From: Curvularia sp. ZM96
Taxonomy: Eukaryota; Ascomycota; Dothideomycetes; Pleosporales; Pleosporaceae
Length of the DNA stretch: 64,000 nt
Direction of reading: 5' to 3'
Assembly: GCA_022457065.1 (NCBI GenBank)
Contig: JAJGBQ010000006.1
Span: 248,001-312,000, forward strand
The notes under the pieces are model-generated. The model searched no databases and was not told the DNA's origin. It saw only the letters and a program-made list of their open reading frames with translations. The stretch's first letter is position 1, and each line of letters starts with the position of its first letter. The position numbers were made by a program, and so were the translations under genes. Positions 1 to 11,066 of this stretch are shown here, piece after piece.

Positions 1-628
1 ACAACGCAGGCCACAGCAACGAAGATAGCAGTACACGTGCCATGTTCAGACAACGAGTTCAATCCGATGGAGATACCCAGCATACCGGAGCCGGCGACGC
101 ATGTCCACACTGTTTCTAATCAGTCCACATGCTCAAGTCTGGGGTTCTGGAGAACCATGTTTCCATAAGGTAATGACCCACATAAAGCGAACGAAAGACC
201 GAGCACCTCTCGGCCTGCGCGCCCAAACAACTTCTGCCCCACATCCTCGATGCCGTACGTCTCGGGGTGACGCATTTTGAATGTGCCGACCATGTAGCCA
301 GACCACAGCGTGATACCCCCGATGGCAAGCAGCGAGATGATTCCCGGAATCAGACCTAGGGCATCGAACGCGGCGGGGATAGACAACACGCCGAGACCGA
401 TCTGTGTCTTCATCATGATGATGGAAGAACCCCACCAGCTGACCTGCTGGGAGTCAATATGTATTAGGTAAGAATCATAACATGGAAACATACGCTGCGG
501 TAGTTGGGTCCTCCCTCTACAACCTCACCGAAGACGGCATCGGTCTGACCTTGCGCGTTGGTGTCCTCGGCCTTGAGCTGGCTGCCGTACTCGATGTCGT
601 CGCCCGTCTTGGGGCTGGAGAAACCCAT
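1..628 (-). CDS. Amino-acid permease, AAAP family (partial, cut by left window edge)
   Basis: Likely plasma-membrane proton-coupled amino-acid transporter of the Aa_trans/AAAP family, similar to the fungal neutral amino-acid permease (mtr) group. Only the N-terminal part lies in the window. Exons read 628-494, 443-182 and 109-1 (continuing left), with GT-AG introns of 50 and 72 bases and matching phases 0 and 1. The 45-residue cytosolic N-terminus is acidic. It leads into SWWGSSIIMMKTQIGLGVLS, typical of the first helix of this family, then a second helix (LIPGIISLLAIGGITLWSGY). Exon 3 carries another hydrophobic stretch (VAGSGMLGIS). The ATG at 628 is chosen because the longer open frame upstream has no ATG-led conserved sequence. 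Family is confident; substrate is not determined. Confidence 0.8.
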
Positions 629-3325
629 ATTGCTCTGATGTCTGATCCGGGGTATCAAGAAGAGATTGTACGCGAGGATGAGCAGTCCATCGAAGGACGA
701 CGGTACGCACTTTATGCAGAAATCGCCGGCCCGACCGACATCGGCTGGCACAGACCCATGAGCGATGTGGAGGTCGCCTACTCCGTATGGCGCGCCCGTT
801 GTTTCCCCAGGACCTGAGTCTCTTCGGGGTTGTGTGGACACTGATGGTTGATGCTCACGCTTGCGCTGACGAATTAGCCTGGAGCCGCGAAAGACCGAGA
901 CGAGTGGGTCTGGAGCCGCATTGAACCGCAAATTTTTGGTGCAGGTACAGCGAGGTTTTACCGGGACTAGGCCTAACATGGCAAAATCAACTCCATTTTT
1001 TACATCGTCGTATGTCGCCAGTGGCAAGCGCCCGCGGACTCGATGTTGAGCGTGTTCGAGAGCACTCTGGGGGAGCGCAAGACGTGTTAGCATGCCCACG
1101 CTATGTAGGCAAGCTTCGCCACAAAGCCGCCTACCACAGCGGCGCGCCTCGATAAGCACGAGAGCCAAGACCAATATAGGGACCAAGCAGTGTGGACCAA
1201 GTGAAAAAAGACGCTTATCTTTTGTGGATTTCTGGGCTTACGTTGTGGGACCAGGGTCCGTTCAACAATGCCTCCTGAGATAGTGAAACAATGGGGATAC
1301 GTCATGAAGATTGTATTTTGAGATGAATTCTGTCACGATTGATGGTATACGTGGGTGTGCGTAGAGATAGCAGAGATAGGACGCGTATATATAGGAGGTT
1401 GGAGTCGCGTGAAGATGGCGTGTGAAGCGATACTCATGTGCAGTGATGCGGTTTCTCTATTAGGACAAGTTGCAGTTGTATACAAGTACGCTTCAAAGGG
1501 TGTCGTTCGGAAAACACAATCTTGAGCGCTTCCATGCGACGCTGCATCGCTGCATGGTGGTATCAAAACCGTGAATAATTCGAAGATAGTCATGTGCTGG
1601 TACAGTACATGATGTAGTATTCAGTAATTCCCTAATCCGTTACATAGTGGTATAAAGCGCTGGGGATCAATTGCAATGGCCATACAAGACGCGGAGAGAT
1701 TAAGAAACATGGAGACAGGCGACTAAGCGTATATGTCCGATGCGAGGGAATTAGAGGACTCCGGAAGGATGCAGGTGGAGAACGGCCTTCTCCACACTCA
1801 ACTGAATCAAACGACCGGCAGCTACGCAGTCAGCTGCGGCTAGCACGGCTTCTGGAATCATGGTGAAGTATGGCGGAGGCGCGACTGACGCCTCGGCTGA
1901 CCCAGTGCTGCGGTCGCAACCTGGGGCAGATTTGCTGTTACGCAAAGAGTTCACAAGATGCGGAGCTCCAGTCTGGGGAGACATGGTGGTTACGTAAAAT
2001 GTGCAAGGTACGTATGGTAGCGCAGAGCCTCAATCTGGGGCAGGTATTGTCGTTAGGTAACACGTGCGGTAGCGTTGCTAATCCCGGCGGGCCCCGGCAT
2101 GACGCGAGCGCCCAAGTCGCCACCACTATTCGGCTCGACGTAATACTTGCTCCCAATGCTTTTGCAGATCCTTTTTTTCTCCGCTTCTCCGCTGTACCCT
2201 CCTCCAGCTGGTCCTTGATCCTACTGACCCCAATGCATTGCCCCTCATAGCCTTCAACCCCGGGATCGCGCGACCCTTACGCCAAGACTAGCGCCAACTT
2301 GTACTGGGGCTCAGAGGAGGCTGAGGAGCGGAGACTAGGCTCGGCTCACACTTGCGAGTTTTGCTACTGGACGATCGGAGAGGCTTTGTGGAGTCGAGCA
2401 GGATGCGCGGTAGAATGCGTATTAGCGTATCTTTAGGGCGAATAGGAAGCGTAGAGGCCGTTCGCAAGAGAGGAGAGGCGCGCTGTGCGTGATGCTGGTA
2501 AGACAACTACATGTTGAATCTCCGCCTAATGAACTATTTCCCAGTCGTTGTTACGTACTCTAACCCTACCCCATGCGCATTTCTTCTACATTCTATATGG
2601 GTGTGCCATGATAGTCTGGATTCATTTTAGCAAGTAGATGATCTTCTACTGCTGCTCGTGTTTCTACCTGCGAGTAGGTAGGTAAGCATGGCTCCGCACG
2701 TAGACAGTATAGTTCTGTCAGTTCGCTCTTTGCCTAGTTTTCGTTACACATGCATATCTCTTAGTTCGAGAATGACCCCCAGGGATATTCTTAAGCTACA
2801 CTTGGATCGAATCTGCACCCGTATGAGCTCAAGGGGTATTTCTGAGTGACCGGCAGCGGCATTCTCGAGCAAGCAGCTGTTGCGGGATCTAGTGATCCCA
2901 CCACCCATAGAAGTAGCTCAGATCTGCTAAGCGATCTACATGTAATACCGCACTACTTATCCCTACCCATCAAGAGACAGTATACAGACACCTACAATTA
3001 CTACATCATGGTCGTACGTGTGCGGCTTCGCAGCTCAGCCTCGTCCACTTCGATCTTGTCAACGTTGCAACCAGACGTCTTGGAAAGAATTGTTGAACAA
3101 CACTATTAGTGCAAGAGATGGGATCGCTTGCCGGCCTAGAAGAATTTGAAGAAGCCGAACTTCGGCTGTAATTAGCTTAGGTACCTTGGCGGATGGCAAA
3201 ACGCCCAGTTCATCCCACCCGTAATGCTGTGTTCTGCTTCTTACCAAATATCATGTGAAAATTCGCTATATATAATGACGTCTTAATCAAAGATGATATA
3301 TACACGCTGCGGGTTCGCATTACCA
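629..3325. other. Intergenic, no gene recognised
   Basis: About 2.7 kb upstream of the permease and downstream of the carboxylesterase. Short open frames on both strands give low-complexity or unrecognisable proteins without consistent splice sites. It contains one degenerate tandem repeat, listed separately. Nothing else is supported. Confidence 0.5.
1912..2075. repeat. Degenerate tandem repeat, about three units of 52-62 bases
   Basis: Three diverged copies share a core of the type CTGGGGCAG followed about 15-20 bases later by GTTACGTAA-like sequence. The CTGGGG cores start at 1921, 1973 and 2035, so the spacing is 52 and then 62 bases. No coding function is apparent. Confidence 0.35.
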
Positions 3326-5083
3326 TTAAGAAAAGGATGTCGCAGTGGCTACGGATAAAGCCCCCATAGTTATTGATGGGCAGATTTTGTCGTACTTCTC
3401 TGCCTTGGCAAAGGTAAGTCGCGGTTCATTGTTGACAGCGATCTCAGCCCACGTCTCGACCGTTGGGTTGAAGCGTGGCCAGCGCAAATTGTTAACTAAC
3501 CCATTCAGAGGGTCACTAGTGAACGCAGCCACTGCCTTTTGGAAAATCTTTACGGTATTTCTCTGAGACTCGGTCTCAGGAAGCCCACTAGTCTCCTCCG
3601 AGCCTCCGAGAATCATGTGTAGTTCAGAACCGTGATAGGCACCGCTAGTTGGGTAGAGGCGGGTATTGTCCCAGTCGCCGTAGTAACGGTAGACGAAGGT
3701 CGGGACGCCGTTGTTGACACGTTTGTTGGCTTCATAAGACACAGGGCATACAAAAGACTCTAGTAGGAACTGGGAAGCCTGGGTTTCCGTGATGTTGCGC
3801 CCTGCTGCAAATGCCGGAATCACGTAGTATCCCTGCTCGTTGTTGTTGTGACCAAGGAAGTACGGAAGCCGGGCGAAGCTACCTGCTTTAGCGAGTGCCT
3901 CATAATCGCTAAACACGAGCTTCTCATCAACGACAGGATAAAAAGGTGGAGTAGACCGCACTGGGCTCCCTCCTGGGCTGACTGGGATCTTTGCCGCCGC
4001 TAAGGAAATGGTTTCCCATGGTAATGCTCGCATGCAAGAGAGAGTATCGTTGGAAGAACCACAACCAACAGCAGTGGTGAGGTTGTTCCAATTATCCTTC
4101 TGCTTTTGGGGAGGGTTCAAAGGAAAGCTGAATACGGTTCCGGAAGTCGACATGAGACCATGGACAATGGGGTCCTGCTTGTACGCATACGACCACCAAT
4201 CTACTGAAACACCACCTGATGATTGTCCAGCAATGACCATGTGATTTGGGCTGCCTCCGAAGGCCCTGATATTCTCTCGAAGCCACTCGATGGCAAGACG
4301 CTGGTCCCGCAAGCCAAGATTGGTCTCAACACCTGGCGCGCCAGGGAAACCAAAGACATTCAAACGAAAGTTGACTGAGACTACAACTATGTCTTCCGCA
4401 TTCGCAAGATGCTGGCCATTGGCGAAGGGCGTATTTGACCCGCCTCCAGCGAAACCTGTTCGAGATCAGTGAGAAACGATGACATGTTATGGAAAAAGAT
4501 CGAAAGCATACGTCCTCCATGAAACAGGATCCAAACTGGTTTGCTCGAATTCGCAGATTTCTCCGATGGTTTTGCCCAAATATTCAATACGAGGCAGTCC
4601 TCACTGCGTTGTGTACCAGCGGCACTGGTAAAGTAATTCAGTATTCGGAGGGCCTGTGGAGTGAAACCTGGAAACTTGGGTTGGGTCGCAGCTTGTTGCG
4701 GGCAGTCACTGCAAATGGTCAGCCAAAGTACTTCACTATATGCATCAGCCGCTACGTACAACCCCTATGCAGTAAATTAATTGAACGAACTCGAGAAATT
4801 ACTTTGCAGCAATTGAGGCTCTTGTTAGATTAGTACTTACATAGTTTGACGCATTGTACGGACCTTTCCCGGTATAATTCTTAGGTGCAGCAAATCGAAG
4901 ATCTCCTAATGGAGGTTGGGCATAAGGAATACCCAAATACTCCCAGACGTCTTTGGCATTCGGTGCGCGGTGACCGGTGATAGCTCCGTTTTGAGTTTGA
5001 ACAGTTTCAAAGGACTTGGCCGGTGCAGCAGTTGTCAGCGTGGCTACACACAGGCACACGGCAGCACTGAAAAGACCACGCAT
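3326..5083 (-). CDS. Secreted type-B carboxylesterase/lipase
   Basis: Alpha/beta-hydrolase of the COesterase family (541 residues, normal family length), likely secreted and acting on carboxylic esters; substrate unknown. Exons 5083-4841, 4764-4512 and 4455-3326, introns of 76 and 56 bases, phases 0 and 1. The start gives a signal peptide (MRGLFSAAVCLCVATLTTAA). Family signatures in order: EYLGIPYAQPPLGDLRF near residue 50, SEDCLVLNIW, the oxyanion segment HGGRFAGGG, the nucleophile motif GQSSGG (Ser in the GxSxG position), the acid in NNNEQGYY and the catalytic His in GAYHGSELHM. The segment after intron 1 has about 20 residues more than expected before SDCPQ, so the first acceptor may be misplaced. 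Convergent or divergent partners are not obvious; the next gene upstream also encodes a secreted protein. Confidence 0.88.
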
Positions 5084-6364
5084 CTTGCAAGTTGTGAGGC
5101 TGTCGCTAGGACAAAGAGCGATAGTGTAAACGTTTACGAGCGCAAGACCAGCATTATTTGTAGTCGAATGACCCTTGTATTATTTCCGCCTCGTGGCATA
5201 GACTACACTATTAGTACCGGGGTTCGGCCAATCTCAGTTTAGATCTTTATGATCCTACAACCCTGCATAACGGAAATGTGACGGAATGATAAGGCTACAT
5301 ATCTCATTAGTGCCTGTACGCTTGATTCTTCGCATTTAGCGTGCACGTCGTTGTAATTAAAAGTATGCAAATCCCATGCTTAACGCGTTTTCGAGGCAGG
5401 AATTAGCACACTCCAGGGCAATGTTGGTGGCATGATGGCGGACCCAAGTTGTTCACAATACAGGCGCTAGTTAGGTTCTAGGCGATAGACCGGTTAACCT
5501 GGCTTCAGGCCACCCCCAAACCCCGGCCATTCTCCCAGAACGTACGCCTCTTGGGTGCGGAATTTGGTAGGTCTAGAGTGTGTGGCAACTAAGCCAGCTA
5601 GCTTATTATCTCTCTCGCTACTTGCGGATTACTCCGCTAATAACTACCCATGGAAATTTTCCGGTCACTTTAGAATATTTCGATGAATTATTCCAAACCA
5701 AACAGCGCTGCGCTATGAACGGGCACAATAGGTACAGCATTCTCAGGAGGCAAATGCGCGTCTTGGATCAAGCCAGAGAATCTTCACCTTTAGATGCGCA
5801 CAAGTCAGTTATGGTTATGGCAGAGACTTAATCTAATGGTTAGAATTACAGATTGACTTCTGCAGTACTACGCGCATAAAGATTCCGAAGCGCCGATGCG
5901 AGATCGTGGTTTGTCTTCTTTCTTTGGCTGAGATTCTCTAAGGACTTGTTTCCATTGGCGACATCTATCTTCTTTGTTATCGTTACGTTCTGATCGGCTT
6001 GCCCAAGGAAGATTTGTGGCCAAACTCTCCATGGCATGTCTACAATGCAAGACGCTGCGATTGTGAAATACAGTCCGGAACGGTACGGAGCTCTACAGCT
6101 AGCGGTAATGCTGCTAAGAAGACATAGTATTGTGGTGATGGTCAAGGTAGTCAAGGAGGTTTGGATCAACAGCACGATGGTGCGGTGATAATAGAGAACG
6201 TTGTGGTGAGTAGGGTGGCCAAGGTTCAAGACTTGCATTTCCTATCTCTAGCTATCTGAGAGGTTACAGAGGCAGAAATATTGAAATTCTAGATAGAAAA
6301 GCAGGTAACGGCGCTGCTGTGTACCCCGCCACATCACGATGTTGTTGGGGTGTGTAGCAATCAT
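5084..6364. other. Intergenic, no gene supported
   Basis: 1.28 kb between the carboxylesterase start and the end of the next minus-strand gene. A 130-codon open frame lies on the minus strand at 5846-6238 but matches nothing I recognise and has no supporting splice or signal-peptide structure. AT-rich stretches only. Confidence 0.4.
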
Positions 6365-6931
6365 TTAATGGATAATGTTGCTAAAGCAGAGCGCGCAATC
6401 TCTTGGCTGAATGGAGAACATTAGCTGCAACGTTTTTTTTTTGGATTGTGTTTGCTCACTCACCAAGTTCGATGCTATAGCTATAATAGCAGCCTGGCAC
6501 TTCGTGTCTTCCTTGATGTCCCTGCCGAGCGAGATAGCAGCCCAAACACAGGTAGCAACAAGGCCGGCACTCTGTTGGGCACAACCTAGAAAGCTTCATT
6601 TTAGTTTCTGATCACTCTGTGCGTTCTGTCACTGCGCAGCGATAGGAATTTATCACTTACGAATGGCCCGTCTGGAACCGCAGTTGAGACCGGGAACATC
6701 CCACCTCCTCTCCAAAGACTGGTCAAACTTAAGGTCGATCTTTCCTGTGATAGGATAGTCAGTTTTTGCATGTCTTCCTAGAGGTCACTACAACTGATTG
6801 CGCTTACCCTCCTCGACGAGCCCATGAATCAGATCAAGCGTGTCGGGACTCTGGTCATTCTCAGGAGATGAGGGGACCGCTATGGCAGCCACCAAGGGAA
6901 GGACAACGGCAATGTATGTAAAAAGCTTCAT
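6365..6931 (-). CDS. Small secreted six-cysteine protein, CBP1/saposin-like
   Basis: Predicted 123-residue secreted protein. Exons 6931-6808, 6744-6661, 6585-6464 and 6406-6365, phases 1, 1, 0; the last intron (57 bases) has a CTAAT branch point just before its acceptor. The signal peptide is MKLFTYIAVVLPLVAAIAVP. The C-terminal half carries six cysteines in the order NCGSRR, IRCAQQ, ATCVWAA, TKCQAA and DCALC (two), with Ala/Ile-rich helical spacing and a DI...C pattern. This arrangement recalls the fungal calcium-binding (CBP1-like, saposin-fold) secreted proteins; that is pattern recognition, not an alignment. It could act outside the cell as an effector-type protein or in Ca or lipid binding. 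It could equally be an unrelated cysteine-rich protein. Confidence 0.6.
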
Positions 6932-8365
6932 TTTTTCAACGATTGGTGATGGATCGTGAGGAAGGGTAGTGTATGAACAACTGAGAGAGAGGCTGCCCTG
7001 ATACTGCTGCTGATGCTTTTGGCTTCTTGGAGTACGGATGATATCGAGCACAAAGACTCCTTTTATATCTTTTTCGCTACGGGGTTCTTTTCCATTCCTG
7101 CATAATATCATGAAAAGTAGCAATTGCAAAGTTTAGCTCGTGCCTACCGCTAATCCACAAGGATAGGACGAATGTCGTGCGGGACTAGTCTACGTCATTT
7201 CTTCTCGGTTGTGTTACAACACGCCTGAGCAAAGTAGTGCTTACTACGAGCGCCTACATACGGTACCTGGTATGGTATCATGTTGGTTCAAAAGCAGTCG
7301 GACCGAAAAACACAATTTTCTACAGTGATGTCGTGCTAGCGCCTGGCGAGGTTATTGGACTGTTTATGAGAAACTTTCTGCGAGAAATACGGCCGCCTTC
7401 GATAGTGCTTATTCTATCGTTGACGTCTTTCAAACTTCCCGCTCAGTGCATGCCTCAAGTCCAGTACTGGACTAGGTAAGCCGGGAAGTAAGCATCGGTC
7501 CTCCAATCATTCTTATCACGTTGCGCCTTGGGTAAGCTTGTATTATCTTAGTTCATGGTAAGATTCTTAACCTTGCTTTCCCCATACGCTGGCTCGTGAC
7601 CCGAGATTCCAACAGCCACCCCACAATCGATGTCGCGCCTTGGTCGCATGCACGGAGACATGTCCAACATGCGGTGAAATGGCTGGAGATCCTTTAGGGC
7701 TTCATTCTCCCTATTTGCTGGTCACATAGTCTCTGAAGTCGTTTTAACTATCGTGGATAATCCAATGTGCTTCCAAAGTCTCAACTCCATATAGCAAACT
7801 GAGTATCCACGTACAAATTGCCCTCATGTTCACTGACATCCACCAATCGGACAAATACAATTTTTTGATAAGCTCTTGATGTAAGACATGCAGGCTAAGA
7901 GGCTACTAAGCATACACTTTCTATACCTCGTATTTGGTTACAGGGTCCCATTGATCGAACTTCCCAGAACATTCAAGGTGTCGCCGAGAATGAAGTCCAG
8001 ATATTGCCCTTCTGCTACCTTGACACTGCGCGATTTATCGGACATCATTCAAATTTCTTTTCGAAATCTCTGATGTATCACCGAGAGCTAAACTCGTATT
8101 TTACTCTTCCACTAACCTGGCATTGCGCCGTTTCTCGAACGCCAATGGGTTTTTGAAATGAAGAACGTGACCTGATTCTATGGCTGATGAAGTTTCAATG
8201 GTACGAGGTGGATCATGACATGCCATATGGACGCATTCCACATGAGCTAATACCTCCATCAACTATACTATAGACAATTGATCGTCCAAACCCTCCTTCA
8301 CCCCATTCATGTACTCTATCTACCACACACCTCTGTTCCCTCCACCACCTCCACTATCTACCTCT
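6932..8365. other. Intergenic, no gene recognised
   Basis: About 1.4 kb upstream of the small secreted protein. Open frames at 7237-7479 and 7888-8073 (plus) are short and lack recognisable sequence. Nothing supported. Confidence 0.5.
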
Positions 8366-8587
8366 CTATCCACGCCTTCCCGCCTCGTACCCCTCATCCA
8401 CCGTCACGCCCGCCATCCTACATGGGATACACATATCTGGGAACTTGACTGGTCTCCGTGTTCGGCGATATTGAGGGCAGGTTCGCGGATTAGCATCAGG
8501 ATCGATGCGCCGACAGCGATAAATATGTCGCATGGGCACGCGCTCGTGGTTGCAGTGGAGATATTGTGTCCAACGCTCTGTACACAT
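8366..8587 (-). CDS. Tiny Cys/His-rich protein, possible zinc-binding ORF
   Basis: A 73-codon ATG-started frame whose protein begins MCTERWTQYLHCNHERV and then has YRCRR, RTCPQ and MCIPCRM. The paired Cys and Cys/His spacing resembles a class of very short fungal hypothetical proteins that begin with MC and carry a CxH/CxxC pattern, which may bind zinc. No intron is needed. I have no family name for it. The opposite strand has a longer but compositionally plain frame (8309-8752), so the call rests on the cysteine pattern only. Confidence 0.35.
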   Translation of the reverse strand: MCTERWTQYLHCNHERVPMRHIYRCRRIDPDANPRTCPQYRRTRRPVKFPDMCIPCRMAGVTVDEGYEAGRRG

Positions 8588-8977
8588 GATTTATTCCAAA
8601 GACGATTTGGGCAACTAGATGTAATTCCGCTAATAACAGAAGGCTGCTGTATTGTTCTCGAAGTCTGGGACTTGATGCTACAGGTTATCGTATTCGCTGT
8701 TGTGATTGCTCCTTTGGGTATGCTTGAGCTGTCGAGGCTTGCTCAAATTTAAGTATGGCGGATATATAGCCATTGTATGCAAACATGAAAACATCCTTCC
8801 ATAATCATGGCTAAATTGATGAATGGAGTTCTTCACCTGTAGAGTATTGATGGGCGGGGTCATAAAGTCGGGTGATTGAATTCTCGAAGCCATATATGAA
8901 GTGCGAATACACAATTTGTTTCATACCTGGGTATCCCTTGAGGGCACACTTGAATACTCAATTCATGGAGTGTGCTT
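8588..8977. other. Intergenic
   Basis: About 390 bases 3' of the porphobilinogen deaminase gene. Nothing recognised. Confidence 0.5.
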
Positions 8978-10229
8978 CTAAGAGCTAGCTGATTGCGCCT
9001 TCAACTCTTCAAGCTGCTTCTTCGCCGCCCACTGCTTTTCTACACTGATCTTCTTCAGGATCTTGTCTGCCCCTTTTTCAATCAGGGCTTTGGCCACCTC
9101 TCTTCCCATTTCTTCAGCCTCCTCAGCATTTCGAACCTTGCGGGCTGCTTCTGATTCGACGCTCTCTGTGCCATCTACGCTAACAACCAAAGCCTTCAAC
9201 ACGAGCTCCTGCTCATCCACATCCGGCTCTCCCTCCTCCATGGCATTTCCATGCTTATCGTAGTCCTTTGCTGGCTGGGCGCCAACTGCCAAACCCTTAC
9301 CACCTCTCCACGAAGTCTCGACACCAATAGGCACACTGCAGCCTCCTTCTAGAGCTCTTAGTAGTGCTCTCTCGGCCGAACAGGCTCTTGTTGTCCGCTC
9401 GCATCTGATACTGCTCATAAGCTCTTTCATGGCCTTGTCGTTTTTTCTGATTTCAATGCCCAACGCGCCCTGACCAACTGCATGTAACATACCCCCGCTG
9501 GTGCTACTAAGATACTGTGTGATGCGGTTTTCAAGACCCATGCGTTTGAGGCCGGCAGCTGCTAAGATGATAGCCGAATATGGAGAATCCTCGGCATCGA
9601 GTTTGCCTAGCCTAGTGCCAACGTTGCCTCTCAAGTCGGCGAACTTCAAGTGTGGGTATAACATTCGTAGTATGGCCGCTCTGCGCACAGACGAAGTTCC
9701 GATGGTGGCTCCTTGGGGTAAGGTAGCCAACGTGGTGTCTTTGGGGAGACGAGGAGAGATGAGGAGGGCATCACGAGGATCTTCACGTTCGAGGATAGCA
9801 CCGAGCTCGAGGTGATCTGGTAACTGCGTAGGCATATCTGTGAGGACCCATTAGTTCAGCTCGACTTCCGTCCCGCTAGAGAAGGCACGTACCCTTCAGA
9901 CAGTGAACAATGATATCCAGGTCGCCCGACTCCAGCATGCTCTCCAACTCTCCAGTCCATAAGCTCTTCGCATTTTCGCCCTGGCTAAGCTGCTGCAAAG
10001 GGGTAATTTTATCCCTATCTCCTTGAACCACTACAGGGCATATGTTGTAGGTTCTCTGGGGATGTGCTTCTTTGAGGCTCTTCTCCACTGCACGCGCCTG
10101 GATTTGGGCGAGAACCGAGTTGCGCGTGCCAATGTTGATTGGAGGGAATTGCGTGCTCGCGGACGTGTTGAGCCCCTCTGGATTCGGATGGGAAGGTCCT
10201 TGAATATCGGCAGCGGTCGCGGACGCCAT
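8978..10229 (-). CDS. HEM3: Porphobilinogen deaminase (hydroxymethylbilane synthase)
   Basis: Third enzyme of heme synthesis in the cytosol: joins four porphobilinogens into hydroxymethylbilane using a covalently bound dipyrromethane cofactor. Exons 10229-9893 and 9837-8978 around a 55-base intron (phase 1) give 398 residues. Recognisable blocks are INIGTRNSVLAQIQA near residue 35, DLDIIVHCLKDMPTQLPDHL across the junction, ATIGTSSVRRAA, FADLRGNVGTRLGKLD and ALEGGCSVPIGV, where Cys about 279 is the cofactor attachment residue. The C-terminal domain holds an acidic insertion (EEGEPDVDEQE). The frame stays open upstream to 10400, but only a GTG is there and the DNA is pyrimidine-rich like a leader, so the first ATG, 10229, is taken. 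Confidence 0.95.
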
Positions 10230-10603
10230 AGCGAAGGACCTGGGTGTAGAAGACGTCGGTGGTGCAGACGGTGCGAAAATGTGGCGATGCGGCGATGGCG
10301 ACGATGATTGAAAAACGACGGTAGGTGTGGAGGGGTGGCGGGGTGGTGGGGCAGCAACGAACGTCACCTTTGCGCTAGCGTTCCCTAGCGCCAGGTACAC
10401 AACTTTTGTCGTGAGCTACCGAAATCTATTACACATGCATCACTGGCCATAAGAGACGATTTAAGTTATGTTTTACATTCTGTATATGTACAATTGACAC
10501 ATTGCGATATTATAGGGCCATTAAATGGATATCCTCCTCCGCTCTCTGCGTCACAGAATTACATTTTCTAAGGGTGTTTTTGAGTCTAGCCAGAACTCAA
10601 CAC
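10230..10603. other. Intergenic, HEM3 leader and promoter side
   Basis: 374 bases between HEM3 and the 3' end of the next minus-strand gene. On the minus strand the first 150 bases upstream of HEM3 are C/T-rich, as in many fungal 5' leaders. Confidence 0.5.
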
Positions 10604-11066
10604 CTACTTGGTGCCAGTGTTGTGGATCGAGTTGGGCAGAGCTTTTGTGGAGTTAGCAGTCGGTTGTCTTGATGGAATCTCGAATCCTTACCCTTCTCAA
10701 CTGATTCGGGAACGATCTCCTGTACCTTCTTGGGCACGATTGAGTCTTCACCATCGTTGAGGGCGTGGGTCTTGCTTGTGGACTGGCTGTTTGGGTTGCT
10801 GCCGGTAGGGTGGACCTGCGTTGCCATGTTAGAAAGGCTGACTGAAGAGCCATAAGAATGGTACTACTTACACTCTCAGGAAGTGACTCCTCGAGACCCT
10901 TGGGTGCTGCCTCTTGTACTTTGTTGGGGACTGCGCTCTGTCCGGTGGCGTGGGAAGCGCCCTGGCCGTGCTGGTTGGTGGAAGACATTCTGATGGAAGA
11001 TTGTTTGAAGACGGGTATCTGTCGGATCAAAGGTCGTGAGATGGTGCGGACTTGAGAGAAGAGCAT
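10604..11066 (-). CDS. Small protein with duplicated KVQE motif, possible mitochondrial import signal
   Basis: A 118-residue hypothetical protein. Exons 11066-10872, 10815-10692 and 10641-10604; introns of 56 and 50 bases have good donors (GTAAGT, GTAAGG) and CTAAC branch points, phases 0 and 1. The N-terminus (MLFSQVRTISRPLIRQIPVF) is basic and amphipathic, as in mitochondrial targeting peptides. The rest is hydrophilic and probably disordered. It contains two copies of a roughly 24-residue unit: one starts PNKVQEAAPKGLEE and ends ESVHPTG, the other starts PKKVQEIVPESVEK and ends NSIHNTG. No known domain recognised. Composition recalls stress-related or LEA-like fungal proteins, but this is only a guess. 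Confidence 0.65.

Noticed and set aside
5846..6238. 130-codon minus-strand open frame
   Set aside because: Some lysine/asparagine-rich sequence, but no signal, domain or supporting splice sites.
6365..6463. Read-through of the last intron of the CBP1-like gene
   Set aside because: In frame, but adds a Lys-rich insert; the CTAAT branch point and CAG acceptor support a 57-base intron.
8309..8752. 147-codon plus-strand open frame
   Set aside because: No similarity or splice structure recognised; it overlaps the Cys/His-rich minus frame, which has a better pattern.
10230..10400. N-terminal extension of HEM3
   Set aside because: It would begin at GTG; the sequence is low-complexity and pyrimidine-rich like a 5' leader.
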